From Scortum barcoo (lineage: Eukaryota; Chordata; Actinopteri; Centrarchiformes; Terapontidae), in NCBI GenBank assembly GCA_023238725.1, contig CM041550.1, forward strand, positions 25,443,586 to 25,507,585: a DNA stretch of 64,000 nucleotides, read 5' to 3'. This document shows, one piece after another, positions 23,736-35,760 of this stretch. The notes under the pieces were generated by a model that saw nothing but the letters and a program-made list of their open reading frames with translations, was not told where the DNA came from and made no database searches. Position numbers and translations under genes: made by a program. The stretch's first letter is position 1, and every line of letters starts with the position of its first letter.

Positions 23736-23823
23736 GGGCACACAGGTGGCTCAGTCAGTAGGGAGCGCATGCCCACGTATGAGGCCATGGGTTCGATTCC
23801 TGCCTGGGGCCCATTTTCTGTAT

Positions 23824-23878
<55 letters not shown>

Positions 23879-23943
23879 ACCTTTCCTGTCACTCTTCAGC
23901 TGTCCTATCTACAATAAAGGCTAAAAAAGCCCCCAAAAAAAAG
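23736..23943 (+). mobile_element. tRNA-derived SINE, full-length-looking
   Basis: A pol III A-box-like TGGCTCAGTCAGTAGGG (23747-23763) and a B box GGTTCGATTCC (23790-23800) sit at tRNA-like spacing. They are followed by a 'TGTCATCT' linker, 50 bp of CT repeat (23827-23876) and the 3' part 'CTTTCCTGTCACTCTTCAGC'. The tail holds 'TGTCCTATC' and 'AATAAAGGCTAAAAAAGCCC', ending in an A-run. Flanking 9-bp duplications TATTTATAG (23727-23735 and 23944-23952) are identical, which marks retrotransposition by target-primed insertion and a fairly young or well-preserved copy. It relies on a partner LINE for mobility. The related copy at 25319-25498 is on the other strand. Confidence 0.85.
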
Positions 23944-23952
23944 TATTTATAG

Positions 23953-24510
23953 TAATGTGACATCTTTTAATTAGACCACACAGAGCAAACCAAATGTAAA
24001 CAAATTGCTGGTTCATCATTGGTGGTGTTCTTTCAGACGCATGCTTGTAACACAGAGTGTCTGAGTGTTGTTTCTCAAACACTCTGTTTTAAACATTTTC
24101 ACATGGCAGCACTGAAACAGGAGTTCCTGAAACCATCACCTCAGAGGGAGATTTTAAAAAGGTTGATTTTCAGTGATAGTAGATAGAGTAGACCTGAGTC
24201 AAAACAAGGCCTACATACAAAATTGAGACCAATATAAATGTTCCTCCACCTGTACTAACATACCTGTAGATAACAATGTAGAAAGTGACAGGTCTATCTA
24301 TTTTTTTGCCTTATCCAACAGCATTGTATGTCATTGTCATCACAACACTTTGTCTTACACAGAAATACACAGGAATCATCCAGCATTTGTCTGTGTGAGT
24401 GAGAAGGTGTGAGTGTGGAGAGTGTGGAAAGATTTAGTAACATATGTAGGTTTGGGTATTTTCTTTCCTTCTTCTACTTTTCATATATGTTATATTATCA
24501 TCAGGACTCT
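23953..24510. other. Unique DNA with one hairpin
   Basis: No gene. 24052-24065 pairs with 24074-24087 (13 of 14 positions, one C/A mismatch) around an 8-nt loop. Confidence 0.5.
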
Positions 24511-24576
24511 GTGGAAGAAGAGCTCTTGTATCTCAATGGGATCTTCTTGGCAAAAAAAAGATAAATAAATAAAAAT
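24511..24576 (+). mobile_element. Possible retroposon 3' tail
   Basis: 'TGTATCTCAATGGGATCTTC' followed by an A-rich (AAATA)n end resembles the 'TCTCAATGGGA...AATAAAGG' tail of a common non-LTR retroposon. The upstream body is not identifiable. Confidence 0.45.
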
Positions 24577-25308
24577 TATACTTTTTTTTTCAAATCCAAG
24601 ATGAACCTGTGAGAATGTAAATTGAAAAAATATGGTAACACAGATCAAGAAAAATATGCAACACATTAACTATCAGCATTATAATTACATTATAGTGAAA
24701 AATAAGATTCAATTCCAAAAAACACAGAATAATCTTTACCATATAAGTTAGCTGAAACACCAAAGTCATTCATTTCTACATCACAGCTTCTGAGAAGTTC
24801 TATAAATTCCCTGATCACACTCAGCCTGCTGTTAAGTTGTGATTCCTCCTGTGAACTAGAGAAAAAAAGGAATAAATTCAGTTTGAATTCACTGTGTGTA
24901 TTTCTGTCACTTCGATCTTTTAGATGTTGCTTTAAACTGTTTCTTGTTCTGTGTTTGCTTTGTGCTTTGATTCTAGTAGTCTTTTGAATATTTCCTCTGT
25001 AGTATTTTGAATATTTGCCTCTGAGAATATCCTATTTATTTAGCATTCAGTTGAGCTGAGGTTTGAAGTCTTTATTGAACTTCACCCCTATATTACAAAT
25101 GAAGGAGGGGAAAAATTAGAAGTTCACATGAGGACTGCCCCACTCAAGATATTTAAGGTATTCAGCTGTACTAAATTTGGTAAAACTGAATTTAACAGGC
25201 AGTGAGGACAGAAAACATTTATACAGAAGTCAGACTATGAAATACAAACCTGAGGACACACTCTGAGAAGACTTCAAGACAGTGCACAGCAGTTTTCTAT
25301 TTTTATAT
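24577..25308. other. No gene seen
   Basis: AT-rich unique sequence with no recognised features. Confidence 0.5.
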
Positions 25309-25318
25309 AGTATTTTTT

Positions 25319-25498
25319 GGGGGGGTTACACCCTTTTTGTGTGTTTTTTTGTTCATGTTTTTTGTGGATAGGACAGTGAGAGAGAGAGAAAGACACACAA
25401 CAAAGGGACCCCAGCTGGGAGTCAAACCAGGGTCCACTGCACCGAGACACCGAATGTAAAAGTGCGCACATTCTACCACTGAGCCACCTGCACCACAC
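25319..25498 (-). mobile_element. tRNA-derived SINE, minus strand
   Basis: Read on the minus strand: an A-box-like TGGCTCAGTGGTAGAA (about 25471-25486), a B-box-like GGTTTGACTCC (25418-25428), then 'GGGGTCCCTTTGTTGTGTGT', a short CT run, 'CACTGTCCTATCCAC' and an A-rich end at the low-coordinate side. It is flanked by imperfect 10-bp direct repeats AGTATTTTTT (25309-25318) and AGCATTTTTT (25499-25508), the likely target-site duplication. It belongs to the same family as 23736-23943 but is shorter in the CT region. Open frames through it are not genes. Confidence 0.8.
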
Positions 25499-25508
25499 AG
25501 CATTTTTT

Positions 25509-28499
25509 TAATCCATTGTTACATTGTTTGTGAAGGCTACATTCATACACAAATTGAATGGACATGGTATTTCTTTGTGAAGGGCTTTTTATGAGCAGAA
25601 CACTTCTAAGACAAAAGACAGAAGGCAAAAAGACAAAAAGGCACTCACAAAGTAATAGTTGTTAAATTTGAAATCACAAAAACCTCAGTTTATTATAGAA
25701 ACTGCTTTAGTGGATGATGTAGAGGATTTTTTAAATTGTTTTTCTCAGAGAGACCACTGAAAGAAATGTTAATGGGAGATGACACTGAAGAACAGAGGTG
25801 AGTCCAAACCTGACACCTTAGGTCTCTGTACACAGAGCTCTGAGCTGCTACAGCACACATCTGCTATCTTATCAGTTCATCCACAGCATGATCAGTGTGG
25901 GTGAGAGAGCAGCTCCAGTTAGATCTGCGAAGGTGATAACACCGTTGTCTGGCCCAAGTTTAAAGTAAACATATCCACATACAATCCATTATCATCACCA
26001 GCTGTGTTATTTGCAAAACATCATGTTCATTTCTCCTGTTTTCAGTCCAGGTACATCAGGGACTGTCTGTCTGACTTTTGTCTGTGTGTCCATGTAGAGG
26101 GTTGATGAGATGATGTACATTCATTCTATGACTGTTTAGTGCATGCACATAATTCTGTGCTGTTCACTAAACTGCCAACTGTAATAAAGTTCTCCCATCC
26201 ACAGGGTCACTGGTGCTTGATGAGTGAACAAATTACACTGTTCCTCATTTTGATGAATAGGCGGATTCCTGTCACCATTATGTTCTGCTGTATTAGTTAT
26301 TTTCCTCAAGTGGATAAAGTCTGATGAATGTATTTTCTTCATCATTCCTGTGTAAGTGCTTACTTATTGTCCCCATGTTGTGTGTACATTAATAGTTTAA
26401 GATGACATATGGGTTCACAGGTTAGGGTAAAATAAAATTTAATCAACCTCCGGTGTTATTATATGTTGGAGAGCCTTGGTGATCTAATGTCATCTTATTT
26501 GAGTACTTCAAGGCTGATACATGATTTACTAACACTGTTTTCATTTCTATTACCAGCTTCTTTTGTCGCTGTTTGTGAAAAAATTGGATGCATTCCTGAT
26601 GTTTACTATCCATGTTCAAATTAAGCAATTATGATTTTCTGACTACAGCACTTGGTTTCAGAATCTGTACAGAAATTAAATTGTCTTTAATCTTTATTTT
26701 AATTTTTCTCTGACCTCCATAATAACTCAGTTACTAAGCTGTGCAATTGACAACTTTGCTTGTTTTTGGTTTATTTTTACCATTGTCACAGGGTGGTTTT
26801 TCAGACAGCCTGTCTTAAGTGAAAAAGCTAAAAAAAAAACCACCAAACACTACCAGCTCAGCACAAACAAGTTGGCAGACACAGTCAAAGACCAGCTGGT
26901 GAACATGGCAGCTGAGGAGCCACATATTTCTTTCATAAGTTGGTGAAGAGTAGAAACAAGGTTAAAGGACAGTAAATACTGGACTTCATCAGGTGGGCAT
27001 AACCACATCTCCAAATGAATGATCATGTTTAGTAACTGCTGGATAACTGCAGATGTAAATAAGCAACTAGTCTGCAACTTAAAAAGTGATGATGCCAGCA
27101 TGTCAGTGTGGCTTTACAGCTTGTTTTCACTGCTCTGAAGTGGACAAATGTTACTGCAGGTTTAAACAATGACAGCTTTGTCAGCATGCAGAAGAGTATG
27201 GCTTACATTAAAGCGTAGAAGCTTGCAAAAAACTTTATTACAATTTTATTTCTCTTTTTTACATTTTGTGTCTTATCCATGATATCAACCCAATTACCCA
27301 AATGACAAATTATTGCCAGTGTTCAAATGTAAATTGTGATTCTGAATGTGTTTGTTTTTTTTCTTCTGGAAATGAACAAAATGTTCTTGTGGAGAAAATC
27401 CACATTTTAGAGTAAAACACTATTATTTGCCTGTTAAAACATTCATACTCTACACAGTTTTTACAAATGAAAATAAAAGTGTCAAGAGGAGTACAACTGG
27501 AGATAAAACCCCTGATGAGAAATCCATAGTATTACACAGGCTCAAGTTGTGGAGTTTATATCAAGCTTACAGGATCTAGTGAAACTTAGATCCAAGTGGC
27601 ATCATGGGAAATGTAGTGCTTAACTTGATAAGTGGGACGAAAAGCCAGCATCTCTCTGCCTCTACTGCTGTACCATTATGTATTTAAAGTCCCCGGATTT
27701 TATTGGAGTGTAGGTTTTTCTACCATTATGGCTTTGCATGACCAAAGTGCAAAGTTCCTTTGTTTTAAAGGTAACATTAACTAAATATTCAATCTAGACA
27801 CATACACAGGTTTTCTATTTCTGATTTCTATTTGGTGGAACTTTCTCATTATCTTTATTTCTCAGTATTTATGAATAAACCCTTACAGTGGTGGTGTAGT
27901 TTCAACAGAAGCACTGTCACAGAACCAATATATCAATATTAAACATGTAAGAACATATAAGTAAGAATGACACAGTCCAATGCTGCAGATTGGGAAAAGC
28001 AAGAATCTGTCACGAGTAAAAGATGAATACTGACAGAGGGAAATTAAGGAACTTAAGGAAGAAATTGCATGTATTAGACGGCTGAGATAGAAAACCCACC
28101 AATAATTCATTCAATTTCTGAATAGCTGCCTCTCTCCCTTCTTCATTTATATACACATATATTTTTTTATATATTAAAATACACAATTGCATATACACAA
28201 TTTTATTGGCATGATGCCGGTAGACAAAACCAAACTGAAAGGTGGCTGTGGTGTTATTGTCGACATATTAATATCAGGCTGCAACAACGGATGCAGTAGT
28301 AGTGATTAGTAGATTTCCTAAAAATAATTCTAAACATATTTTTCACAATTTTTATTTATTGTTGTTTTGTATCTAATCTCAGATTTTTAAGGGATAATAG
28401 TGACTGTTATGTTTACCATTTTCTGCCTTTGTCGTCATCCTTTCCTGCTCTTTGTCTTTACCCTCATGCTCTCTCACATTATTTCCTATTTCACACATT
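25509..28499. other. Long AT-rich stretch without gene
   Basis: No exon, RNA gene or recognised repeat. The only motif noted is the ZNF143-like site at 27599-27617. Confidence 0.45.
27599..27617 (-). promoter_or_regulatory. ZNF143/SBS-like motif
   Basis: On the minus strand the sequence is ACTACATTTCCCATGATGC. It is close to the long vertebrate promoter and loop-anchor motif (ACTACAATTCCCAGNATGC type) bound by ZNF143. A long motif match is less likely by chance than a short one, but no promoter is seen beside it. Confidence 0.4.
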
Positions 28500-28700
28500 A
28501 GCCAATTACTAACATGAGGTAATCGAATCTGCCTTTTAAATCCACAGCCTGGTCATCTGCTGGGCTGGAGGGATGGCATTAGTTCTCCATCAGTAGTGAT
28601 CTCCGGGCTTAAGTTTCTATTGCATTATAGGGCTTTGCTGGGGCAGGTCAATTAGATTTGTCTTTAACGCAGCTGTTCGATGGAGGGGCTTTAAAAGGTG
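28500..28700. promoter_or_regulatory. Candidate conserved non-coding element
   Basis: A repeat-free block with AT-core and mixed words: AGCCAATTACTAACATGAGG near 28500, TTATAGGGCTTTGC near 28625, and TCAATTAGATTTGTC near 28648. No convincing exon. It precedes two further candidate elements. Confidence 0.35.
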
Positions 28701-28758
28701 TTTGGTCGTTTGGTTGTGAGTTGTGTTTACTTTACAAGCATATATGTAGTTTTTCTGT

Positions 28759-28797
28759 TACCATGTATACATGTTACCTGATACCATGTATACATGT
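28759..28797. repeat. 16-bp direct repeat of a self-palindromic word
   Basis: TACCATGTATACATGT occurs at 28759-28774 and again at 28782-28797. Each copy contains the palindrome CATGTATACATG. Confidence 0.9.
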
Positions 28798-28869
28798 ATA
28801 CTCATGTCACTGTGTACACCAGTATCAGTGTATCTTTGTGTTTCCATTTGACTTTACCTAAATTATCTG

Positions 28870-29280
28870 TGTCTTCTGCCTCGCGGGGTGGCGAGGTCAA
28901 GGGTTGCCAACTATGATGGAGCCAACAGGAAGCGACATCTGTTGTCTGATGTCTGACAAGGATGGATTGCATGACTGATGCACATGGGGTGCATCCAGGG
29001 TTCCCAGGTCATGCGGCGCTTGCCTTGAGGTCGGCAGGGGTCAGAACCTCTCTGGAACTTTCTCCCCCAACAGACTCCAGGAAGCCAATCAACTTCAAAC
29101 GCCAGCTGATCACCTGGGGGGTAATTGCAAATCAAATGGACCCCTCATTCTGGATGAATTGCACCCTCTTTCTTTTCACGCCAAACAAGATGCCACTTCC
29201 TTTTCTGCTATCTTTTCTCTTTGCATTTTGCCTTCCCCCCTTTTTTGGCTGCATTATCCCAGAACTGTGATGAGAATGTT
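28870..29280. promoter_or_regulatory. Candidate conserved non-coding element
   Basis: A GC-rich start (CTCGCGGGGTGGCGAGGTCA near 28881, with CTCGC/GCGAG able to pair), then long complex sequence without repeats. It includes GGGGTAATTGCAAATCAAAT near 29116, a combination of homeodomain and POU-like words. Open frames exist on both strands over the same span, with no known protein similarity. This is how strongly constrained non-coding DNA often looks. Confidence 0.45.
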
Positions 29281-29619
29281 TCCTTTTGCGTGTGGTACAA
29301 ACTAAACGCAGCAATGCAGCAGGGATGGAGAACACGTGACAATATGATACACAGACTCATCACATGTGTGTGACTGTGCATGTATGGTACTCTTGAGTGC
29401 CAGCTGACAAACACACAACAACACACTTTGTGGAAGCAGTTTGAACCCAAACCCACTGCATTTATCAGGAGCATCTCACAGATTAAATCCTTTGCACATC
29501 AGAAGCAGTGCTGCATGTCTGTTAAAAGCAGGATTCACATATTTTAGCCGCTGCATGATAAAAGCTGTTTTGATGCATACAGTTTCACCTTTAAGTGGAG
29601 CCGTGTGTGTTTGTCAGTT
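29281..29619. other. No gene seen
   Basis: Unique sequence joining two candidate elements. No recognisable repeat. Confidence 0.4.
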
Positions 29620-30250
29620 GGTCTTTGGAATGACATGCAGCCACTTAAAGCCAGCTGCCTCCAGAGTGGTGTACTATATGGCGATCTGGGTGAGCTTGTT
29701 AAAGGACAGCCTCAAGGCTGGCTTTCTCAAATTACTCCTGTGGGGCAGGGGAAAGGAGAGCCAGCCGCTCTCCTGTGTGGCTTTACTTAATTGCGAAAGG
29801 TGACGACGGAACCATCCCTCCTAAATCTCAGCACTTATTGGGAACAATTTCATGGCTGAGAAATACAAAAGAGCATTACTCCGTATTGTGTACATAATGT
29901 TCTACATGTCAGGGGAGCGCTGATGGAACGGTCCGGAGTAGCTTTAGGTTTTTTCCTTGCAATGAGCCATGCAGGATGTCCTTACACGCTTCTATCACTG
30001 GGTTTCTCAGGGGTATCGGTGTAAAAAATGAATATCCTATAATTTCTCCTCTCCGCTTCGGGTGCTCTTTCAATTACAACCTTTCAATTTAACATACTAA
30101 AGATCATTCTCCTCCATATCTCTGGCTGGCAAATGGGTGTGAATTTATGGAAAGGTCAAAATTAAATTAGAAAGGATGGGACCTGCAGAGAGCTGGCATC
30201 CAAATGACCGTCACTTCATATAAGTTATAGAGATATGTGGCCTACACTGG
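29620..30250. promoter_or_regulatory. Long candidate conserved non-coding element
   Basis: About 600 bp of complex, repeat-free sequence with CpG words (GGTGACGACGG, GAACGGTCCGGAG, CTCCGCTTCGGG) mixed with AT-core words (CTTAATTGCG, CAATTACAACC, AAATTAAATTAG). Two small perfect stems lie at its start: CAGCC/GGCTG (29707-29720) and GGAGAGC/GCTCTCC (29755-29773). It is among the longest enhancer-like blocks here. No splice-bounded open frame stands out. Confidence 0.45.
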
Positions 30251-31850
30251 GTGGTTCTTGGATTTGGCCTATCAGTTTCCATTAACAATAGGGTTATGGA
30301 GAGCATTACATGCATTGAGTAACTGATACACTATTTCACTTATCCCTTAAGTCCTCCAAGTGTCAGAGCATGGTGAAAAAAGTGCATGTTGATAATAAAA
30401 AGCAATAGACAGGACTGTAGTCTTTTTGGAACAGCTGTCAAATAAAAAGGCTTGATGACAGACTGCACAAGTGCAGCTGTGAATCTGAATAGTGTTGGAG
30501 AGCATTCCACACAGCTGATCCTATTTGTGTGTACATGACTGTGTGAATGCATTTGTGTGCAAGTGTGATTTAATGAAAGTACAGTATTTGATCTGTGTTT
30601 GTATGCTTACAGATACAGAATGTGCTCTCAATGAGGTACACTTATCGATTGCTGCAGTGATAATGGTTAAGCTTAAGTTACTATTCTTTACATAAGGAAG
30701 TCATTTATTCATGAGCATTGCTCTATTATATGGATCATACTGTCATTCATTTGCATCATTTCTTCTGTCATGTGATGTGTAATTATATATTTCTATGCAT
30801 TCTGTATGCTTAAGTCAATCTTAATACAACAGTCATATGCCTATTTGTTAGTTGAAAACGTTATTCCTTCCTATCTCCATAGGAGAAAAGGCAAACCTCT
30901 TGTAGCATGACAACAGATGGACAGTGTTGCCAGCTGAAACTGACACCAAACAACCCAACCACAGCCTTGAACCCACTCAGTCATCATGCAAAAAGAAGAT
31001 GAGTTCTGTGTCAATTTGAAGTGTAATTCAAAGTGTGAGGCTTAGGAGGCAAAAGATGTCATTTTCTTAAAATTACACACACATACAGTATGCAGCTCGG
31101 TTGCAAATATATCTGTATATAGATCCAATAACCCTTTACAGTATAGTGTACTTATATGGCCATTGTGTTTGCACTATGGTGATGGGGGAAGGTCCTCCCA
31201 CAACTGCACAAGGAAAAGATTTGCTTCTGGTATTCTGTTTTGCTGGGTAAAGTTAGGCCAATATAAAATCACTTTACAGTAAAGAGAAATTATGTCCATG
31301 TTGATGTTCTTTCAGTACCCAAATGGTAGACAAGGTAATCCAAATGATAACAAACACCTAAAACAACGAACCTAATTACATTTGTAGCTCTTCCAGAGGA
31401 AGACCCCCCATTCTGGCAACAGAGAGAAAGGGCAGTCTAATTCAGTCAGTAGAAGAGTACATCCCTCTGAATCACCTCTGTATGTCATAAGGGCATTAAA
31501 TGACAGAAACCCATATTTGTTAGAGCAATAATTTAGGACTCTCTGATCATCTAACCATCATAAAAGGAAATCATGTGACGTTGTCAGTACTCATGTTAGC
31601 AAAGGAAGACCTCCCATCCAGTATGGAGAGGAGGAACGACCAGTAACTATTTTAAAGTACATAAGGCAAGTCAGTTTTCTACTGAGACCCAAAGCTCTCT
31701 TTTAAATATTGTGAAAATCGACTCCTCAGCATGTATCTGTAAATGATGTGGGGATGCAGCCGTCTGCGAGCATGACGACAGTCTCTCCTCTTCTCTGCTC
31801 TTCCTGTCTTCACCGATGGAGACAACACTAGGGAGCACACTTACTCCAGA
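30251..31850. other. No gene seen
   Basis: Unique sequence. A similar word pair GAGGAAGACCCCCCATTCTGG / GGAAGACCTCCCATCCAGTA (near 31397 and 31606) suggests an old short duplication about 210 bp apart. Confidence 0.4.
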
Positions 31851-32045
31851 AATGAGAGGACAGCAGAGGAAGAAAGAGAGTAAAGATGGGGGGGGGGTCA
31901 GCAAGGAGGAGGAGGTGGCTTATGGGCTACAGGGTGAGAGAATCAAAGAGGGGAAGGAGAGAGAGACAGAAAAGAGACTGTATGTGTGTGAGAGAGTGTG
32001 TGTCAGCCCGGTTTCAGGCTTTATAGGCTCGATGGAGAGCTAAGG
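31851..32045 (+). repeat. Purine-rich tract with G run
   Basis: Strong A/G bias on the plus strand, including a run of 10 G at 31888-31897 and GAGGAGGAGG. It also includes a short GTGTGTG patch. The glutamate- and lysine-rich open frame is compositional. Confidence 0.75.
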
Positions 32046-34035
32046 GAAGGGAGATCAGAGGCAGAGGGAACTGTGAGCACAAGTGTGTGTGTGTAAAATG
32101 GGAACCATGGTGTCAGGCTTGATTTCATTACTGGGGCTAATCAGGTCCATATACTTTAAGTGCTGCTTTAATATGTCTAATCTCTGCAGGATATGGCCGC
32201 TGCCTTCTGGCTACATGACTGCTTTGCCTTGAAAAGCTGTTAAAGAGCACATGGACATGCACTGACTCTGACCTGGGGACACAAGATACTGTCCCTCTCA
32301 CATTAACACATACATATTTTCACTAATAATGACATATGCATACTTTGACCCATCAGGCCTTCATTCTGAATTCTGCTCACATCTGATTTTTTTCCATATC
32401 TGCAGTTCACCTCTTATGATCCAAACACGAACCAACAGCAATGTAAAAACACAGAGTCACAAAAAAGCAAAACACGTCACATTTATTTTAGACTCCACAC
32501 TTCTCCCACTTGTTTTTGAACACATTTCAGTAACAGTATGTGCTGGGCTGGGCTGAGTTGGCATCCAAAATACCAAGGAAGCCATTTAGCTTTGTTTCAG
32601 TGAATGTATATATTTTTGTGGTGTTGCTGGCTAAGTCTAATTATCTAGTGTAAATGACATGTATTGCTGACATGTGGCCCAGGTATGAGGCTCAGCATTT
32701 GGCTTGTGTCATATGTGAGGTGAAATTTGAATTGAGATACTGGTACATTTGAATGTCAGGTTTGCTTTTAATATGGAGTTTTATTGTCAGATTTCCAGAT
32801 GGCTTCTCAAATTGAAGGCATGTCACAGAAGCAGAGATTTAACCGTGTTTGACAAGTTCAGCAAAGCAGCCCTGAATCTGTATGTAGTGCTGAAAAAATT
32901 ACTTGATAAATGCCAGAGGTTCATAGAGCATGTTTGACATCCACAGAGCTGTGAACGTGCACATCACTGTCATTTTCATTTCAGAAATAATGATGTGTTG
33001 GTGACACACATAAACAGGGCTGCAGGGGGTAAGTGCACATAGAGGTTAGTAAAGTGGGTTTAAAGAGATGACTGAGTTGTCTAAAGGCCAAGACTGTAGG
33101 CACCAACTGGATCAGGTAAATCTGCAGGTACGTTTATATTTACAAGCTGTCTGCACCAGATGCATTTCACATATATTTTTCAGTTGACCTTGTCAAACAC
33201 TTCATACTCATAGGTAAGGTGTGCGCTGCTGATTTGATACTTCCACTAGGTGGACATCAGTGTGACAAGTCTTTTCCCTTTGATTTATAATCAAAATGTC
33301 ATTAATTGTGTGTTGGACTGTGCTACTCTGAAATGCGTCTGAATGCACAGCAGTACCATGGCTGAACATCTGCAGTGACCCTAACACACTGATGACGCTT
33401 CTTCTGCCATGTGGCCAAGTGTAAACAAGATGTTACTGTAAAATAAGCAATATACATTATACAACACTTGGCAAATTGAATTTAACATCAATTACTAGAC
33501 TGGGAGCCAAGTTGGGGGAAGAGGGAAAGTAGAAGCAAAACTATAAATACTGCTACTGATAATTACTGGCTACAGTCAGAGGTCGCCCCCATGTGTGTCC
33601 TGCAACATTGTTGCTAGCAGTTTTAGTCAAATATCACCATAAGTGGCTTCCAGTGTCTCAGTTTAGGAAACAAATGAATTCTGTCTTATAATTCATAGAA
33701 TGTGCTACAAATGAACGAAAAGCATGGTGCATTATCTCAAGTGTCTTTTTGTGCTGTGGCCATGCTGCACCCTGAGACTGTCCTGGTAAATGAGCTAATG
33801 ATTCAAATACCTCTACAGCTTCACAAGATTTGCTTGGAGATCTGGTTCTGATAATAAAACTGTTGGAAGAGAGAGCATTTTCTCCTTAGCAGCAGGAAGT
33901 TCAAAGCATTTTGGGCTAAAATCCTTGACATCACCATCTCCCTTACATCTGCAAAACCATTCTCAAACGATTCTGGAAACTATCAAGGGTAAAAACGCAA
34001 TTTAACATGAATGCATTCTTGACAAAAAAAAAATA
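32046..34035. other. No gene seen
   Basis: Mostly unique sequence. A CTCF-like core CCACTAGGTGG is at 33243-33253. Nothing else is recognised. Confidence 0.45.
33243..33253 (+). promoter_or_regulatory. CTCF-like core motif
   Basis: CCACTAGGTGG fits the CCASYAGRKGG part of the CTCF consensus, but the next base is A rather than C. A short match, expected by chance at some frequency in 64 kb. Confidence 0.25.
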
Positions 34036-34430
34036 CTGTGACTCTGTGAGGCCTTACTTTATCACATGGTGCTGTGTTAAATGCTAACCTCAGCATGCCG
34101 TCAGTTCTAACATGCTGTTTGGTACATGCAAGCTCGCTATCTTTTAGCATGTTAACATTTAAAGAATTCAGCTAAATAGAACCAAATTCAAAGTACTTCT
34201 ATGGCTGATGGAATTTTGTTTTCCTTTTAGTATTTTAGTCATAAACCAAAGTACTGGACAAGTTAAAATGTTTACCTGATGACCTAATAACACTACATGA
34301 AAAGTTCAGTGAAGAGGTTACAAGCAACTCTGATTCATGACAGGAATGTCGCAAGATTTAATGATATGATCCAGTAGTTGTTGGGACATTACAGTCACCA
34401 AGGTGCTAACCCTACCCTAACAAAGACTGC
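34036..34430 (-). repeat. Palindromic fish repeat, long copy
   Basis: Contains 'TTTTAGCATGTTAACATTTA', 'GTCATAAACCAAAGTACTGG' followed by 'ACAAGTTAAAATG', 'CCTGATGACC', 'GAAAAGTTCAGTGAAGAGG' and 'TCCAGTAGTTGTTGGGACAT'. The blocks are in the reverse order to the copy at 8014-8420. It is diverged and non-coding. Confidence 0.75.
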
Positions 34431-35760
34431 CATCCATAAAAATGATCCAATAAAATATGATACAGTAACAAGAGAAAAGTACGGTAGGGCTGGATAATAA
34501 TGGGCTCCTACATTAAAGCCTTGAGAACTGTGGGCCTTGGATCACCCATGCTAACTTGAGGTTTTTCCCGTTTTGAGTTTGTTTGATGAGCAATCTGATA
34601 AAGTGAATAATCAACCATCACAGTTGGTTATAACCCAGGTGCATGTGCACTGTGTGTGTGTAGCCATGTCTTTATACAACCATGCCATTGTGCCCATTAA
34701 AAAGGACCACTCCAGTGGGTCACTTACCAGCCAGTAGTCATGCTCTACCTTCTCTCTGCCTCCTCCTGTCTTGTCAGAGCTGGCAGCACCTCTGGTAAAA
34801 GCTAATCGTCATGCTCTCACTCACACATAACATCAAGCATTTATGGCCCCTGCTGTCAAATGATATGACAATGTGGCGCGCGTGTGTGTGTGTGCATTAT
34901 TTGAAGTAGATATTATTTTATCTCCCCTCTTTTAGAGTACATTTTTGTTTTCCACTTCAAATGTTTGTGAACTACTTACCTTGGTTAAATCGGAATGCTA
35001 CATTTTATCAAAGGCATATGTACGGTAGATATTATAGACAAACATAGCTCTTCATCTTTAAGTCAGAGAGTAATATCATACCGAGTTCAGAGATATCCCA
35101 CACAAGTCTTTTTGAAATTACAAGGTCCCAGCTTAACCTCACTTTGGATCACAATGGATTTTCACACAAAATAGAGCCCTGCATCTCAAATCTCCTAGCA
35201 ACCACATCTGACACTATAATAATCATCATCATTATCATGTAAATCGGTAGGTGAGTGGCTCTGCACAAAATCTGACCAAATATATAACAAGCAGGCTTCA
35301 GTTTGGGGAAATTTTATATACTTAAATATGAACAGCGGTCACTGGCTGTATCCAAGAACAATAAATAAAACAAAAACAAAAAAAATAAAACAAATAGTTT
35401 TGAGACACTAAAAAATGCAACTCACTTGGTATAATGTCAGGGTAGCAGTGAAAAAAAGTGCAAAAAATGTGTCAGTTTGTTGTCTTTTATTTTGTCTTAT
35501 AAGTCTATTATAATCACTGGTGATGTTAATAAATTATTAACAAATTATATGATTTTAATGGTACTATTAACATTTACAAAAGTAAAAGTATAATATTTTT
35601 GTAGTATTTTATAGATTTACTGAGATGATATTGGGGATTCAAGCAGGTATTAGTCTCAAGTCTCAGCGTAAGGACAACTTTTTTGATAACTAAAGAAAAA
35701 CATATCTTAGGATAATTATCAAATATTGAGATTTCAAGATTTATTGTCATTACACAACAA
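34431..35760. other. No gene seen
   Basis: A short GCGCGCGTGTGTGTGTGTG run lies near 34877. Otherwise AT-rich unique DNA. 35730-35760 (ATTTCAAGATTTATTGTCAT) may be a scrap of another fish repeat tail. Confidence 0.45.

Noticed and set aside
23747..23800. Functional tRNA gene
   Set aside because: A and B boxes are present, but the cloverleaf is degenerate and the SINE tail and target-site duplication explain it.
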